Shown: one piece after another, positions 8,684-16,890 of the stretch
Layout of the letters: the number at the start of each line of letters is the position of its first letter
Position numbering within the stretch: the stretch's first letter is position 1
Assembly (NCBI RefSeq): GCF_050627025.1
Contig: NZ_CP192472.1
Strand: one strand, 5' to 3'
DNA length: 64,000 nt
Origin: Variovorax paradoxus_P
Lineage (GTDB): Bacteria > Pseudomonadota > Gammaproteobacteria > Burkholderiales > Burkholderiaceae_C
Notes under the pieces: generated by a model
The model's database searches: none
Told to the model about the DNA's origin: nothing
The model's input: only the letters and a program-made list of their open reading frames with translations
Translations under genes and position numbers: made by a program

Positions 8684-8914
8684 TCAGGCACCCGCATCGT
8701 TTTCGCGCGGCGTGCCGCGGGCGGCGCGGCGCTTCAGCGTGTCTTCGCTGTCGGCGTCCGGGGCAGCGGCATCGCGCCCGGCAGCTTTCTTCATTCCGTC
8801 CTTCAGACTTTGCGCGCCGCGGTTTCCGATGGCCGGCTCTTCGCCGTTCACTGCATCGGGCGCCTGCACGCGCTGGCCGCCTGCCGCGGGATCAGGAATG
8901 GATGATTTCTTCAT
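8684..8914 (-). CDS. Small hydrophilic protein, translationally coupled to the SDR
   Basis: This 76-residue protein is rich in Ala, Asp, Lys and Gly and has no hydrophobic segment, so it is probably largely disordered. Its ATG overlaps the stop codon of the upstream SDR gene as ATGA (8911-8914), the classical arrangement of translational coupling and the main reason to call it. I do not recognise a family and no function can be given. Confidence 0.55.
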   Translation of the reverse strand: MKKSSIPDPAAGGQRVQAPDAVNGEEPAIGNRGAQSLKDGMKKAAGRDAAAPDADSEDTLKRRAARGTPRENDAGA

Positions 8915-9948
8915 CGTGTGCTCCTTGCGTTACTCGACAGGTAAACGGCCCCGGCCACCGCAGCGAGCGTGCCAAGGCCGAGCCACAGTGCACCGGCCGG
9001 CTGCGACTTCTGCCGAAAGCCGCCGTCGATGGCGCAGCCGCGCGAAGGCTCGAAGAGGTTGCCGTCTGTGCGCCCCGCCGGCGCGGCTCGGCGCATTGCC
9101 ACGCCGCCCACCCACCCGAGCACGCGCGCCATGAGGTTGGGCGCGAGCGCATGCATCAGGATGCCCGGCCGTGCCGGTGCGCCGATGTAGGTGCGTGCCC
9201 GCGGCCGGGTGGCCAGCGCCACCAGCGCATTGGCCACGCGGCGCGGGTCGACGACCGGCGGAGGCGGCGCGACACGGTGCCCGCTGTAGTTCGCGCCATG
9301 CGACATGCCTGGCGAATCCACAAAGGTCGGAAACACCTCGCAGACGTGAATGCCCGGACAGTCCGAAAGCTCTGCGCGCAGCGATTCCGAAAAGCCGCGA
9401 ATGCCGAACTTGCTGGCCGTATAGGCCGTGGCAAAGGGAGTGGCAACCCAGCCGCCCAGCGAGATCATGTTGACCAGCGTGCCGCCGCCACGCGCCCGAA
9501 AGTGGGGAACGATGGCGTACGCACCGTGCATGTGGCCGAGCAGATTGGCCTCGACCACGCGCCTGTGCGACTCGAGCGGGGTGTCTTCAAACCGCCCTAC
9601 CGCGCCGACGCCCACGTTGTTGATCCACATGTCCACGTGGCCGAAGTGATCGATGGCGGTCCGCGCAAGGGCGGACATTGCCGAGGGATCGGTCACGTCG
9701 GTAGCAACCGCTAGCGTGCGTGCACCGGCCTGCGCGCATTCATCGGCAACCGACTGCAGCGCTTCGTGGTTGCGGGCAGCCAGCACAAGCGATGCGCCCT
9801 GTGCGGCAAATGCAAGGGCCGTGGCACGGCCGATGCCGCTGGAAGCACCGGTGAGCACCACCACTTGGTGCAGCCTGTTCGGCGTGGCATCGGCGGGCCC
9901 GGATGAGCGGCTCGAAGGCGAGGGTTTCGCTGGGGAGAGTGGGGACAC
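8911..9948 (-). CDS. Short-chain dehydrogenase/reductase with C-terminal membrane segment
   Basis: This 345-residue protein has a Rossmann motif TGASSGIG near residue 34. It also has NNVG near residue 110 and the catalytic YTASK (Tyr-x3-Lys) near residue 175, with an upstream catalytic-Ser region MISLGG. Classical SDRs are about 250 residues; here the C-terminus is extended and ends with the hydrophobic stretch ALWLGLGTLAAVAGAVYL, a likely membrane anchor. The GTG at 9948 is the chosen start because AGGAG stands six bases upstream; no ATG fits as well. The substrate is unknown. A small ORF follows with ATGA overlap. Confidence 0.88.
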   Translation of the reverse strand: MSPLSPAKPSPSSRSSGPADATPNRLHQVVVLTGASSGIGRATALAFAAQGASLVLAARNHEALQSVADECAQAGARTLAVATDVTDPSAMSALARTAIDHFGHVDMWINNVGVGAVGRFEDTPLESHRRVVEANLLGHMHGAYAIVPHFRARGGGTLVNMISLGGWVATPFATAYTASKFGIRGFSESLRAELSDCPGIHVCEVFPTFVDSPGMSHGANYSGHRVAPPPPVVDPRRVANALVALATRPRARTYIGAPARPGILMHALAPNLMARVLGWVGGVAMRRAAPAGRTDGNLFEPSRGCAIDGGFRQKSQPAGALWLGLGTLAAVAGAVYLSSNARSTR

Positions 9949-10089
9949 GGAAGGCTCCTGCGATCGGTGGCGAAGGCTCCACCTTTCGTCTTATGCCCGG
10001 CGGCGTGCGCGCGAGGCTTGCGCATCCGCGCGTCGGACAATGCCCACGGCGTTGCCTGGCGCATTCGCCGAAAAAGACTCCCCGGCAGG

Positions 10090-12231
10090 TCAGGGCCGCG
10101 TGGCAAGCACCCGGGCCATCGCGCGCGCCAGCTCGGCGCGGGAGTAGGGCTTGCGCAGCAGCTCCCAGCTTGGCGGCGCTTCACGGTCGGCGTCGAGCAA
10201 CTCCGACGAGAAGCCCGACATCAGCAGGATTGCGAGTTGCGGAAACCTCTGCTGCGCCTCGGCGGCAAGCCGCGTTCCGCGCATGCCGGGGCCCAATGCA
10301 ATGTCGCTCAGCAGCACATCCAAAGTGCCGGCATCCGAATCCATCTGCACAAGGGCCTGTTCGGCGTTTTCCGCCGTTACCACGCTGCAGCCGAGCGTGG
10401 TGAGAAACGTGTAGACCACCTTGCGCACTTCGGCGTCGTCTTCGACCAGCATGACGCGCACACCCGCGGGAAGCGACTGTTCACCGTCGTCGTCCGGCGT
10501 GGCGGCCGGCGCGGCGTCGTACAACTGGGGAAGGTAGAGCGTCACGGTAGTGCCCGCGCCGGGGCGCGTGGCAATGGCAATGGCACCCTTGGACTGCTTG
10601 ACGAAGCCGTACACCGTGCTCAGGCCAAGGCCGGTGCCGCGGCCGGCTTCCTTGGTGGTGAAGAAGGGCTCGAACGCGCGCTCCTTCACTTCCTCGGTCA
10701 TTCCGGTGCCGCTGTCGGCTACAGAAATTGCAACAAAGCTGCCGTGCTCGCCGATGTCGCCGAGTTCGTTGAGCACTTCCTGGGGTATGGCGCCACAGGC
10801 TTCGGCGCCAAAGCGCAGCGTGCCGCCCTCCGGCATGGCGTCGCGCGCGTTGATGGCAATGTTCAACAGCGCCGATTCGAGCTGGCCCGGGTCGGCCAGC
10901 ACGGGCGGGCAATCAGGCGCCGCATCGATCACGATGCCGATGCGCTGGTCGAGCGTGCGCCGCAGCATGTCGGCCAGCGAATGCAGCATGGCATGCGTGT
11001 CCACGGCGTTGGGCTGCAGCATTTGCCGGCGCGAAAACGCCAGCAGCTTGCCCGTGAGTTCGGCGCCGCGCCGCGAGGCCCGCGCCGCAGCCCCCACCAG
11101 TTGCTCGGCATAGCCATCTTGCGCAATGGCGGGCAGTTCTTCGAGCACCTGCAGGTTGCCCTGGATGACGGTGAGCAGGTTGTTGAAGTCGTGCGCAATG
11201 CCACCCGTGAGCTGGCCGACGCTTTCGAGCCGCTGGGCGTGGCTGAGCGCCTCTTCGGTCTGCACCCGCTGCAGGCTGGTGGCCAGCAGGTTGGAAAGCG
11301 ATTCCAGAAACCGGAGCTCCTCGTCGCCGAAGCGCTTGCCCTGCCGCGAGTGCACGGTCAACACGCCGATGAACCGGCCCCGGTCATAAAAGGGCACAGC
11401 CAGCGCACTGACGAGGCCCTCATCGAGGTAGGCCTGCGGCACCGCAAAGCGGCGCTCCTTCCCGTAGTCGGGTACCGCCACCGGCTGCCCTTCGGCATAC
11501 ACGAAGCCGGGCGGCGTATTTGCGTGGCTGGCAATGCGCGCGCCAATTTCTTCGCCAGGCACCAGGCCCACGCCGCTTGCCACGCGGAAGTCGAGGCGGC
11601 TGCTTTCCAGCAGCAGCACCACGGCCACCTCCACCTCGAGCGCTTCTGCCGCGATGGTGGGCACGTGGTCGAGCATTACCTGCGGGTCGCGTGTGTCCAC
11701 TGCCAGGCGGCCCAGTTGCGCGAGGTAGTCGCTGTAGCGCGCCCGCTGCAGCGCCTGCTTCACACGCGGGTAGGCGCCAATGTCGCGGATGGCTGCAACC
11801 ACGAACGGCAACCCGTGGTTTTGCAACGGACTGAGCGCGATCTCCACCATGACTTCGGTGCCATCCTTGCGCTTTGCCACCAGTTCCATCTGCGTGCCCA
11901 TGGGCCGCGCACGGGGCGCGCGGCCATAGGCCTCGCGGTATGCGGCATGGCGCGGACGAATGCTGTCGGGCACCAGGACGTCGACGTTCAGCCCCACCAG
12001 TTCGCCCACCGCATAGCCCAGCAGATTGGCTGCGGAGGGATTGGCCAGCACGATGCTGCCGGCCTGGTCGACCAGCAGCAGGGCGTCGGGATAGGCGATG
12101 AAAAGTGAGCGGAAGACGCTGCTCTCTTCAATGCCCGAAGGCAGCCCTTGCAAGGCCGCAATCGCCGGCTCGGAGGCGTTGGGCATAGAGGGGTTGGGCA
12201 TAGAGGGGTTGGGCGTAGAGGGGCTGGCCAT
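10090..12231 (-). CDS. Hybrid sensor histidine kinase (PAS-GAF-HisKA-HATPase-REC)
   Basis: This 713-residue cytoplasmic kinase has a PAS domain (about 40-155, FRSLFIAYPDALLLVDQAGS). A GAF domain follows (about 180-325), with a HisKA dimerisation domain with phospho-acceptor His in GGIAHDFNNLLTVIQGN. The HATPase domain has the N-box NIAINARDAMPEGG and G-boxes DSGTGM and GRGTGLGLSTV. The C-terminal receiver domain (about 595-710) includes VMLVEDDAEV. The absence of membrane helices suggests an internal signal. It follows the OmpR-type response regulator gene by 11 bases, so the two are one operon. The N-terminus carries the tandem SMPNP repeat described separately. Confidence 0.93.
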   Translation of the reverse strand: MASPSTPNPSMPNPSMPNASEPAIAALQGLPSGIEESSVFRSLFIAYPDALLLVDQAGSIVLANPSAANLLGYAVGELVGLNVDVLVPDSIRPRHAAYREAYGRAPRARPMGTQMELVAKRKDGTEVMVEIALSPLQNHGLPFVVAAIRDIGAYPRVKQALQRARYSDYLAQLGRLAVDTRDPQVMLDHVPTIAAEALEVEVAVVLLLESSRLDFRVASGVGLVPGEEIGARIASHANTPPGFVYAEGQPVAVPDYGKERRFAVPQAYLDEGLVSALAVPFYDRGRFIGVLTVHSRQGKRFGDEELRFLESLSNLLATSLQRVQTEEALSHAQRLESVGQLTGGIAHDFNNLLTVIQGNLQVLEELPAIAQDGYAEQLVGAAARASRRGAELTGKLLAFSRRQMLQPNAVDTHAMLHSLADMLRRTLDQRIGIVIDAAPDCPPVLADPGQLESALLNIAINARDAMPEGGTLRFGAEACGAIPQEVLNELGDIGEHGSFVAISVADSGTGMTEEVKERAFEPFFTTKEAGRGTGLGLSTVYGFVKQSKGAIAIATRPGAGTTVTLYLPQLYDAAPAATPDDDGEQSLPAGVRVMLVEDDAEVRKVVYTFLTTLGCSVVTAENAEQALVQMDSDAGTLDVLLSDIALGPGMRGTRLAAEAQQRFPQLAILLMSGFSSELLDADREAPPSWELLRKPYSRAELARAMARVLATRP
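12181..12225. repeat. Three tandem 15-base units at the start of the kinase gene
   Basis: Units begin at 12181, 12196 and 12211. The first two are identical and the third differs by two bases. They encode the repeated pentapeptide around NPSMPNPSMPN. The unit is a multiple of three, so copy-number change would lengthen the protein without a frameshift. Confidence 0.8.
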
Positions 12232-12242
12232 GCGCGCTGGGC

Positions 12243-12989
12243 TCAGCCTGGGGTCACCGGCGGAACCATGATGTAGCCCGCGCCCCGCACCGACTTGATG
12301 ATCTGCGGGTCGTCCGGGTCGGCTTCGATCTTCTTGCGCAGCCGGCCGACCTGCACGTCGATGGTGCGGTCGAAAGGAGCGGCTTCGCGCCCGCGTGTCT
12401 GCTCGAGCAGGAAGTCGCGCGACAGCACGCGGCCGGGGTGCCGGGCAAATGCGCGCAGCAGGTCGAACTCGCCGCCGGTGAGCGGCACGCCTTGCCCCTC
12501 CGGGTTGGCAAGGCTGCGCGCGGCAAGATCGAGCTGCCAGCCCGCAAAGCGCAGCCGTTCGGATGTGGCGCTCGCAGCAGGCGATGCGGGTGCGCTTGCA
12601 GCAGCACGGGAGTCGTCGGGCGCCAGGCGCCTGAGCACGGCCTTGACCCGGGCCACCAGCTCGCGCAGGTCGAAGGGCTTTGTCACGTAGTCGTCGGCGC
12701 CCACTTCAAGGCCGACAACCTTGTCCACCGCGTCCCCACGGCCGGTGACGATGACGAGCCCGCAACGCCAGTTTTCGCGCATGCGGCGAGCAATGGAAAA
12801 GCCGTCTTCGCCGGGCAGGCCGAGGTCGAGCAGGACGAGGTCGGCCGGGTCGCTGCCCATCAGCTGCATGAGCGAGGCGCCGTTGTGCAGCTGGGTTACG
12901 CGAAAGCCGTGGCTTTGGAGGTAGTTGGCCAGCAGCTGGGTAATGTCGACTTCGTCGTCGAGGACCGCGATGTGAAAGGCGGATTTCAT
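12243..12989 (-). CDS. OmpR-family response regulator
   Basis: This 248-residue protein has a receiver domain with acidic pair D11/D12 (VLDDEVD), phospho-acceptor D55 (LVLLDLGLPG) and conserved K104 (YVTKPFD). A linker rich in Ala/Ser (about 125-145) leads to a C-terminal OmpR winged HTH (LTGGEFDLLRAFARHPGRVL and RTIDVQVGRLRKKIE). It is transcribed first in a two-gene operon with the hybrid kinase. The kinase's own receiver domain suggests a more complex relay than a simple pair. The ATG at 12989 starts directly before the receiver domain; the longer frame has no support. Target genes are unknown. Confidence 0.93.
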   Translation of the reverse strand: MKSAFHIAVLDDEVDITQLLANYLQSHGFRVTQLHNGASLMQLMGSDPADLVLLDLGLPGEDGFSIARRMRENWRCGLVIVTGRGDAVDKVVGLEVGADDYVTKPFDLRELVARVKAVLRRLAPDDSRAAASAPASPAASATSERLRFAGWQLDLAARSLANPEGQGVPLTGGEFDLLRAFARHPGRVLSRDFLLEQTRGREAAPFDRTIDVQVGRLRKKIEADPDDPQIIKSVRGAGYIMVPPVTPG

Positions 12990-13088
12990 TCGTGGAAAGC
13001 TCGCTTCCGGTGTGCGAGTGCCATGGCATGGTTGGGGGCCGTACAAGCGTAGCACGCCCCGCCGCCAACCCACCGGCTCAGCGTGCGG

Positions 13089-13559
13089 TCACTCGGCCTC
13101 GACCGGGGCCAGCATCGTTCCACGGCAGTTGGGCGAGCCGCAATGGCAGGGATATTTGGAGGCCGGCGAACCGTCGTCGGCGGTGAGCGAATAGTCGATG
13201 AACAGTTCGTCCCCCGCATCCACCGGCACGATGGTCTGGAACTTCAGCACCAGCTCGCCCGCGTCGTCGTACTCTTCAACGGCCTCGCAGTTGGGATCGC
13301 AGGCATGGTTGAGGTGGCGCGTGCCGTTGCCGCCCTTGCCGCCGTCGATGGTCTCGTGGTTGGAGAGGGTGAACAAATAGGTGAGCTGGTCATTCCACGC
13401 GCCCGCGGCGATTTCCTGCTGCGTGTAGCGCCGGCCCTCGTAGAGCCCGAGGAACGCATAGGCGGGCAAGTCGCGCGTTGCAAAGGCGCCGAGCCCGTGC
13501 ACTCCGCTGGGCCCTACGCGGATAAATGGCGTGGACGAGGTTTGCTTGCGGCGTTTCAT
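13089..13559 (-). CDS. SET-domain protein (probable protein lysine methyltransferase)
   Basis: This 156-residue protein is almost entirely a SET domain. It has the motif GTRHLNHACDPNCEAVEEY (the NHxCxPNC class that binds S-adenosylmethionine) and the catalytic-tyrosine segment GDELFIDYSL. A cysteine-rich post-SET tail YPCHCGSPNCRGTML can bind zinc. Such enzymes methylate lysines; bacterial targets are mostly unknown. It stands alone on the minus strand after a LysR gene (28-base gap), with no obvious partner. Confidence 0.9.
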   Translation of the reverse strand: MKRRKQTSSTPFIRVGPSGVHGLGAFATRDLPAYAFLGLYEGRRYTQQEIAAGAWNDQLTYLFTLSNHETIDGGKGGNGTRHLNHACDPNCEAVEEYDDAGELVLKFQTIVPVDAGDELFIDYSLTADDGSPASKYPCHCGSPNCRGTMLAPVEAE

Positions 13560-13587
13560 GTGCCCAAGTGTGCACCAGCCACCTTGC

Positions 13588-14532
13588 TCATTGCTTGCGT
13601 TCCTCCTTGCGTTCCTCCTCGCGCTCTTCTTCAGCCTGGGCCTGGAACATGCGCGTGAAGTCGCAGCACTCCTGCGCCAGCACCACGATCGACGAGGTGA
13701 GTGCGCTGCGGTGCTCGCCCTTGTGCATGGCCACGTAGTGCACTGCCGGCAGGGCAGGCACCACGTCGATCACGGCGAGCATGCCGGCTGAAACGAGCGG
13801 CTCAAGGCACTGGCGCGGCAGGTAGCTCACGCCCAGGCCCGACACCGTGAGCCCGGTCAGCGCCACGAGGTTGCTCACCACGATGGTGTCGGACGGCTGC
13901 ACGCCCTGGTCCTTCATCCACGCGTCGTAGGCGCGGCCCGTGCCCGAGTTGCTGCCCTGCACCAGCATGCGGTGCCGCGCGAGTTCGTGCAGCCGAACGG
14001 TGCCGGCGGCGGCAACCACGCCCGGCTTGCACATCCAGGCGCTTTGCACCTTGCCGATGGCCTTGCTCTGCATGCGCGAATCGGCAAACGTGTCGGGCAC
14101 GATCACCAGGTCGAGTTCGTCCGACAGCAGCTTGTCGCGCAACTGCAGGCTGTCGTCAACATCGGGCTCGAGGATGACCTTTGGATAGTGCCGCTGGATG
14201 AGGCCCACGAGCCGCGGCAGCCAGGTCATGGCGGTGAGCTCCGTGACGCCGATGCGCAGCCGTCGCTCCACCACGCCCGGCTTGCTGAACTGCTCGACGG
14301 CGGCATCGCGCTGCTCGAGCAGCCTGGCCGCAAGCACGAACATTTCCTCGCCTTTTTCGGTCAGCCGCGCAGTGCGTTGGGTTCGATCGAAAAGCTCGGT
14401 ATCGAACAGCAGCTCGAGTTCGTGCACCCGCTTGGACACGGCCGATTGCGAGGTATGAAGCTGGTTGGCCGCCTGCGCAAAGCCGCCGAGCTTGGCAATC
14501 CAGTACAGGGCTTCGAGCTGCTTGAAGGTCAT
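13588..14532 (-). CDS. LysR-family transcriptional regulator
   Basis: This 314-residue protein has an N-terminal winged HTH (MTFKQLEALYWIAKLGGFAQ, then LHTSQSAVSKRVHELE) and a periplasmic-binding-protein-like effector domain. The C-terminus is unusual, ending in a strongly charged Glu/Arg/Lys tail (EEEREEERKEERKQ). The ATG at 14532 follows an in-frame GTG at 14535; either could be used. It is divergent from a solute-binding protein gene 145 bases away, which with the aminotransferase behind it is the likely target. Confidence 0.9.
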   Translation of the reverse strand: MTFKQLEALYWIAKLGGFAQAANQLHTSQSAVSKRVHELELLFDTELFDRTQRTARLTEKGEEMFVLAARLLEQRDAAVEQFSKPGVVERRLRIGVTELTAMTWLPRLVGLIQRHYPKVILEPDVDDSLQLRDKLLSDELDLVIVPDTFADSRMQSKAIGKVQSAWMCKPGVVAAAGTVRLHELARHRMLVQGSNSGTGRAYDAWMKDQGVQPSDTIVVSNLVALTGLTVSGLGVSYLPRQCLEPLVSAGMLAVIDVVPALPAVHYVAMHKGEHRSALTSSIVVLAQECCDFTRMFQAQAEEEREEERKEERKQ

Positions 14533-14677
14533 CACGGTGCGTTCGAACTCCTGGACTGAATACTTTTATTCATGTAATTCAATCACAAAAAATCGCTTTT
14601 GGAAATTTGAGGCCGCGCTGAAGATTCGCACCGTGTCGCCCCGTGTACTTCCTGCTTCATCTTCAAAGGAACATTCC

Positions 14678-15571
14678 ATGAACTTCAAACTGTCCCTCGT
14701 GCTTGGCGCCGGCATTGCGCTGGCCTGCGGTGCTGCGGCGGCGCAAGAAAGCCCGACGCTGCGCAAGATCAAGGAAAGCGGCACGGTGCAGATCGGCAGC
14801 CGCGACACGCAGATTCCGTTCTCCTACAAGACGGGTGCAGAGAGCGCGCCCATCGGCTTTACCAACGAGATCTGCCTGAAGGTGGTCGACGCCATCAAGG
14901 CCAGGCTGGGCATGCAGAAGATCGAGGTGCGCTACACGCTGCTCAACTCCACCAACCGCATTCCGCTGGTGCAGAACGGCACGGTCGACCTCGACTGCGC
15001 GACCACCACCAACACCGTGCAGCGCCAACAGCAGGTCGACTTTGCGCCGAGCCACTTCGTCACCAACATCACCGCCGCGGTCAAGAAAAACTCGGGCATC
15101 AATTCGATTGCCGACCTTCAGGGCAAGAGCGTGGCCACTGTGGCCGGCAGCACCTCGATGCAGTTGCTGCGCGGCTTCCGCAAGACAGAGAACATCGAGG
15201 TGCAGGAAATCGCGGGCAAGGACACGGCCGATGCGTTTTTGCTGCTGGCGAGCGACCGCGCCGTGGCCTACGTGCTCGACGACGTGCAGCTGGCCGGCCT
15301 CATTGCCAACCAGCCGAATGCATCCGACTACAAGCTGCTGAAGGACGTGCTGCGGCAAGAGCCCTACGGCATCATGATGCGCAAGGACGACCCCGAGTTC
15401 AAGGCCATCGTCGACCAGACCGTGACCGAGATGATGAAGTCGGGCGCCATCGACAAGCTCTACGCCAAGTGGTTCATGTCGCCGATCCCGCCGCGCAACG
15501 TGAACCTCAACTTCCCGATGTCCGACGCCGTGCGCGAGGCCTACAAGAACCCGAACAACAAGGGCGTTTGA
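14678..15571 (+). CDS. Periplasmic amino-acid ABC transporter substrate-binding protein (GltI type)
   Basis: This 297-residue protein has a cleavable signal peptide (MNFKLSLVLGAGIALACGAAAA, cleavage near AAAAQ). It is followed by a family 3 solute-binding domain (ESPTLRKIKESGTVQIGSRD, later RIPLVQNGTVDLDCATTTNT). It resembles glutamate/aspartate binding protein GltI. AAAGGA lies eight bases before the ATG. No permease or ATPase gene follows; instead the aminotransferase gene begins two bases after its stop. It must therefore use a transporter encoded elsewhere or serve as a scavenging receptor. It is probably regulated by the divergent LysR protein. Confidence 0.9.
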   Translation: MNFKLSLVLGAGIALACGAAAAQESPTLRKIKESGTVQIGSRDTQIPFSYKTGAESAPIGFTNEICLKVVDAIKARLGMQKIEVRYTLLNSTNRIPLVQNGTVDLDCATTTNTVQRQQQVDFAPSHFVTNITAAVKKNSGINSIADLQGKSVATVAGSTSMQLLRGFRKTENIEVQEIAGKDTADAFLLLASDRAVAYVLDDVQLAGLIANQPNASDYKLLKDVLRQEPYGIMMRKDDPEFKAIVDQTVTEMMKSGAIDKLYAKWFMSPIPPRNVNLNFPMSDAVREAYKNPNNKGV

Positions 15572-15573
15572 GG

Positions 15574-16890
15574 ATGCCGGCCACCACACTCCACGCCAAC
15601 GGGCTTGCGTTTCCCGATGCGCTGATGCGCGCGGTGAAGCAGCGCTTTCTCAACGTCGACCACGACCACCACGGGCGCGAGCGCCTCTACTTCGACAACG
15701 CGGGCGGCTCGTTCAGGCTGAAGGCGGCCGTGGAGCGCTTCGCGCAGGTCGATGCCATTCCCGACAACGCGGAGCGCATTCACGCCGCCGCAGTCGAACT
15801 GCAAGAGATCCAGGCCCGGGGCACGGCCGATGTGCGCACCATCTTCAATGCGCAGGGCGGCAGCGTCTATGCGTCGCTCACCGCATCGGGCGCAATGTTC
15901 GACATGGTGCGTGCGGTGGCCGAGAACGTGCCGGGCACGAACATGGTCACCACCATGCTCGAGCATCCCTCGTCGTTCGACGCGATGAGCCTCTATGCCC
16001 AACGGGCCGGCCGTGAGCTGCGGGTGGCACGCAGCAACCCCGAGACCGGCGGAGTCGACGCGGACGAGATCGTGCGGCTGGTGGACAAGGACACCTGCCT
16101 CCTCAACGTCATCTACGCATCGAACATCTCGGGCGCCAAGCTCGACCTGGCGCAGATCGTGCGCCGCGCAAGGGAGATCAAGCCCGATCTTTACATCGTG
16201 GTGGACGCTGTGCAGCATGCGCCGCACGGGCTCATCGACCTGCAGAAGACGCCGGTGGACGGAATCAACATGGCGCCCTACAAGTTCTTCGGCTGCCGGG
16301 GCTCGGGCTTGTCATGGGTGTCGGACCGCGCGGCGCTGCTGCCGCACCACAAGCTGGCAGGCAAGAAGCCCGACTTCTGGGACCTGGGCAGCTCGGCGCC
16401 ATGGCAGTTTGCGGTGGTAACCGAAATCGTCGACTACGTATGCTGGCTCGGCGGCCATTTTTCGGACGCTACCGAGAGGCGCGCGCTTTTCGAAGCGGGC
16501 ATCGCGCACATCGAGCTGCACGAGCGGGCGCTGCTCGCAGCGCTGCTTGACGGAACCGACGATGCCGCCGGCCTGCGCAACATCGAAGGCGTGAAGGTCT
16601 TCCTGGACCATCCGGACCTGACGAAGCGCGACCTCATCATCGGCATAGGGTTTGACCATCTCGACTGCACGCAGGCAGTGGTCGAGTACGGCAAGCGCGG
16701 CGTAACGGTGTACGAGCGCGTGGCAAGCAGCATCTACTCCAAGCGGATGCTCGACTCTTTCGGGCTCGAAGGCACGGTGCGGGTGTCACCGCTGCACTGC
16801 AACTCCATTGCCGACATGAAGAAATTTCTTCACGTGACAAAAGAGGTTGCCGTCAATGCGAATGGGCTGAAGACAAGAACCGCCGGATGA
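15574..16890 (+). CDS. Class V aminotransferase / cysteine-desulfurase-like PLP enzyme
   Basis: This 438-residue protein opens with YFDNAGGSFRL, typical of cysteine desulfurase-like class V enzymes. It has the PLP aspartate in VVDAVQHAPHG (D211) and the Schiff-base lysine K237 (MAPYKFFGCRGSG). Members remove sulfur or amino groups from amino acids. It is only two bases after the amino-acid-binding protein gene, so the two likely act on the same or related amino acid. It is not convincingly a ureidoglycine-glyoxylate aminotransferase. The last 38 bases overlap the convergent hydrolase gene. Confidence 0.87.
   Translation: MPATTLHANGLAFPDALMRAVKQRFLNVDHDHHGRERLYFDNAGGSFRLKAAVERFAQVDAIPDNAERIHAAAVELQEIQARGTADVRTIFNAQGGSVYASLTASGAMFDMVRAVAENVPGTNMVTTMLEHPSSFDAMSLYAQRAGRELRVARSNPETGGVDADEIVRLVDKDTCLLNVIYASNISGAKLDLAQIVRRAREIKPDLYIVVDAVQHAPHGLIDLQKTPVDGINMAPYKFFGCRGSGLSWVSDRAALLPHHKLAGKKPDFWDLGSSAPWQFAVVTEIVDYVCWLGGHFSDATERRALFEAGIAHIELHERALLAALLDGTDDAAGLRNIEGVKVFLDHPDLTKRDLIIGIGFDHLDCTQAVVEYGKRGVTVYERVASSIYSKRMLDSFGLEGTVRVSPLHCNSIADMKKFLHVTKEVAVNANGLKTRTAG

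Noticed and set aside
15574..16890. Ureidoglycine-glyoxylate aminotransferase
   Set aside because: The class V enzyme starts with the cysteine-desulfurase-like FDNAGG motif and is tied to an amino-acid-binding protein, not to the allantoin operon.
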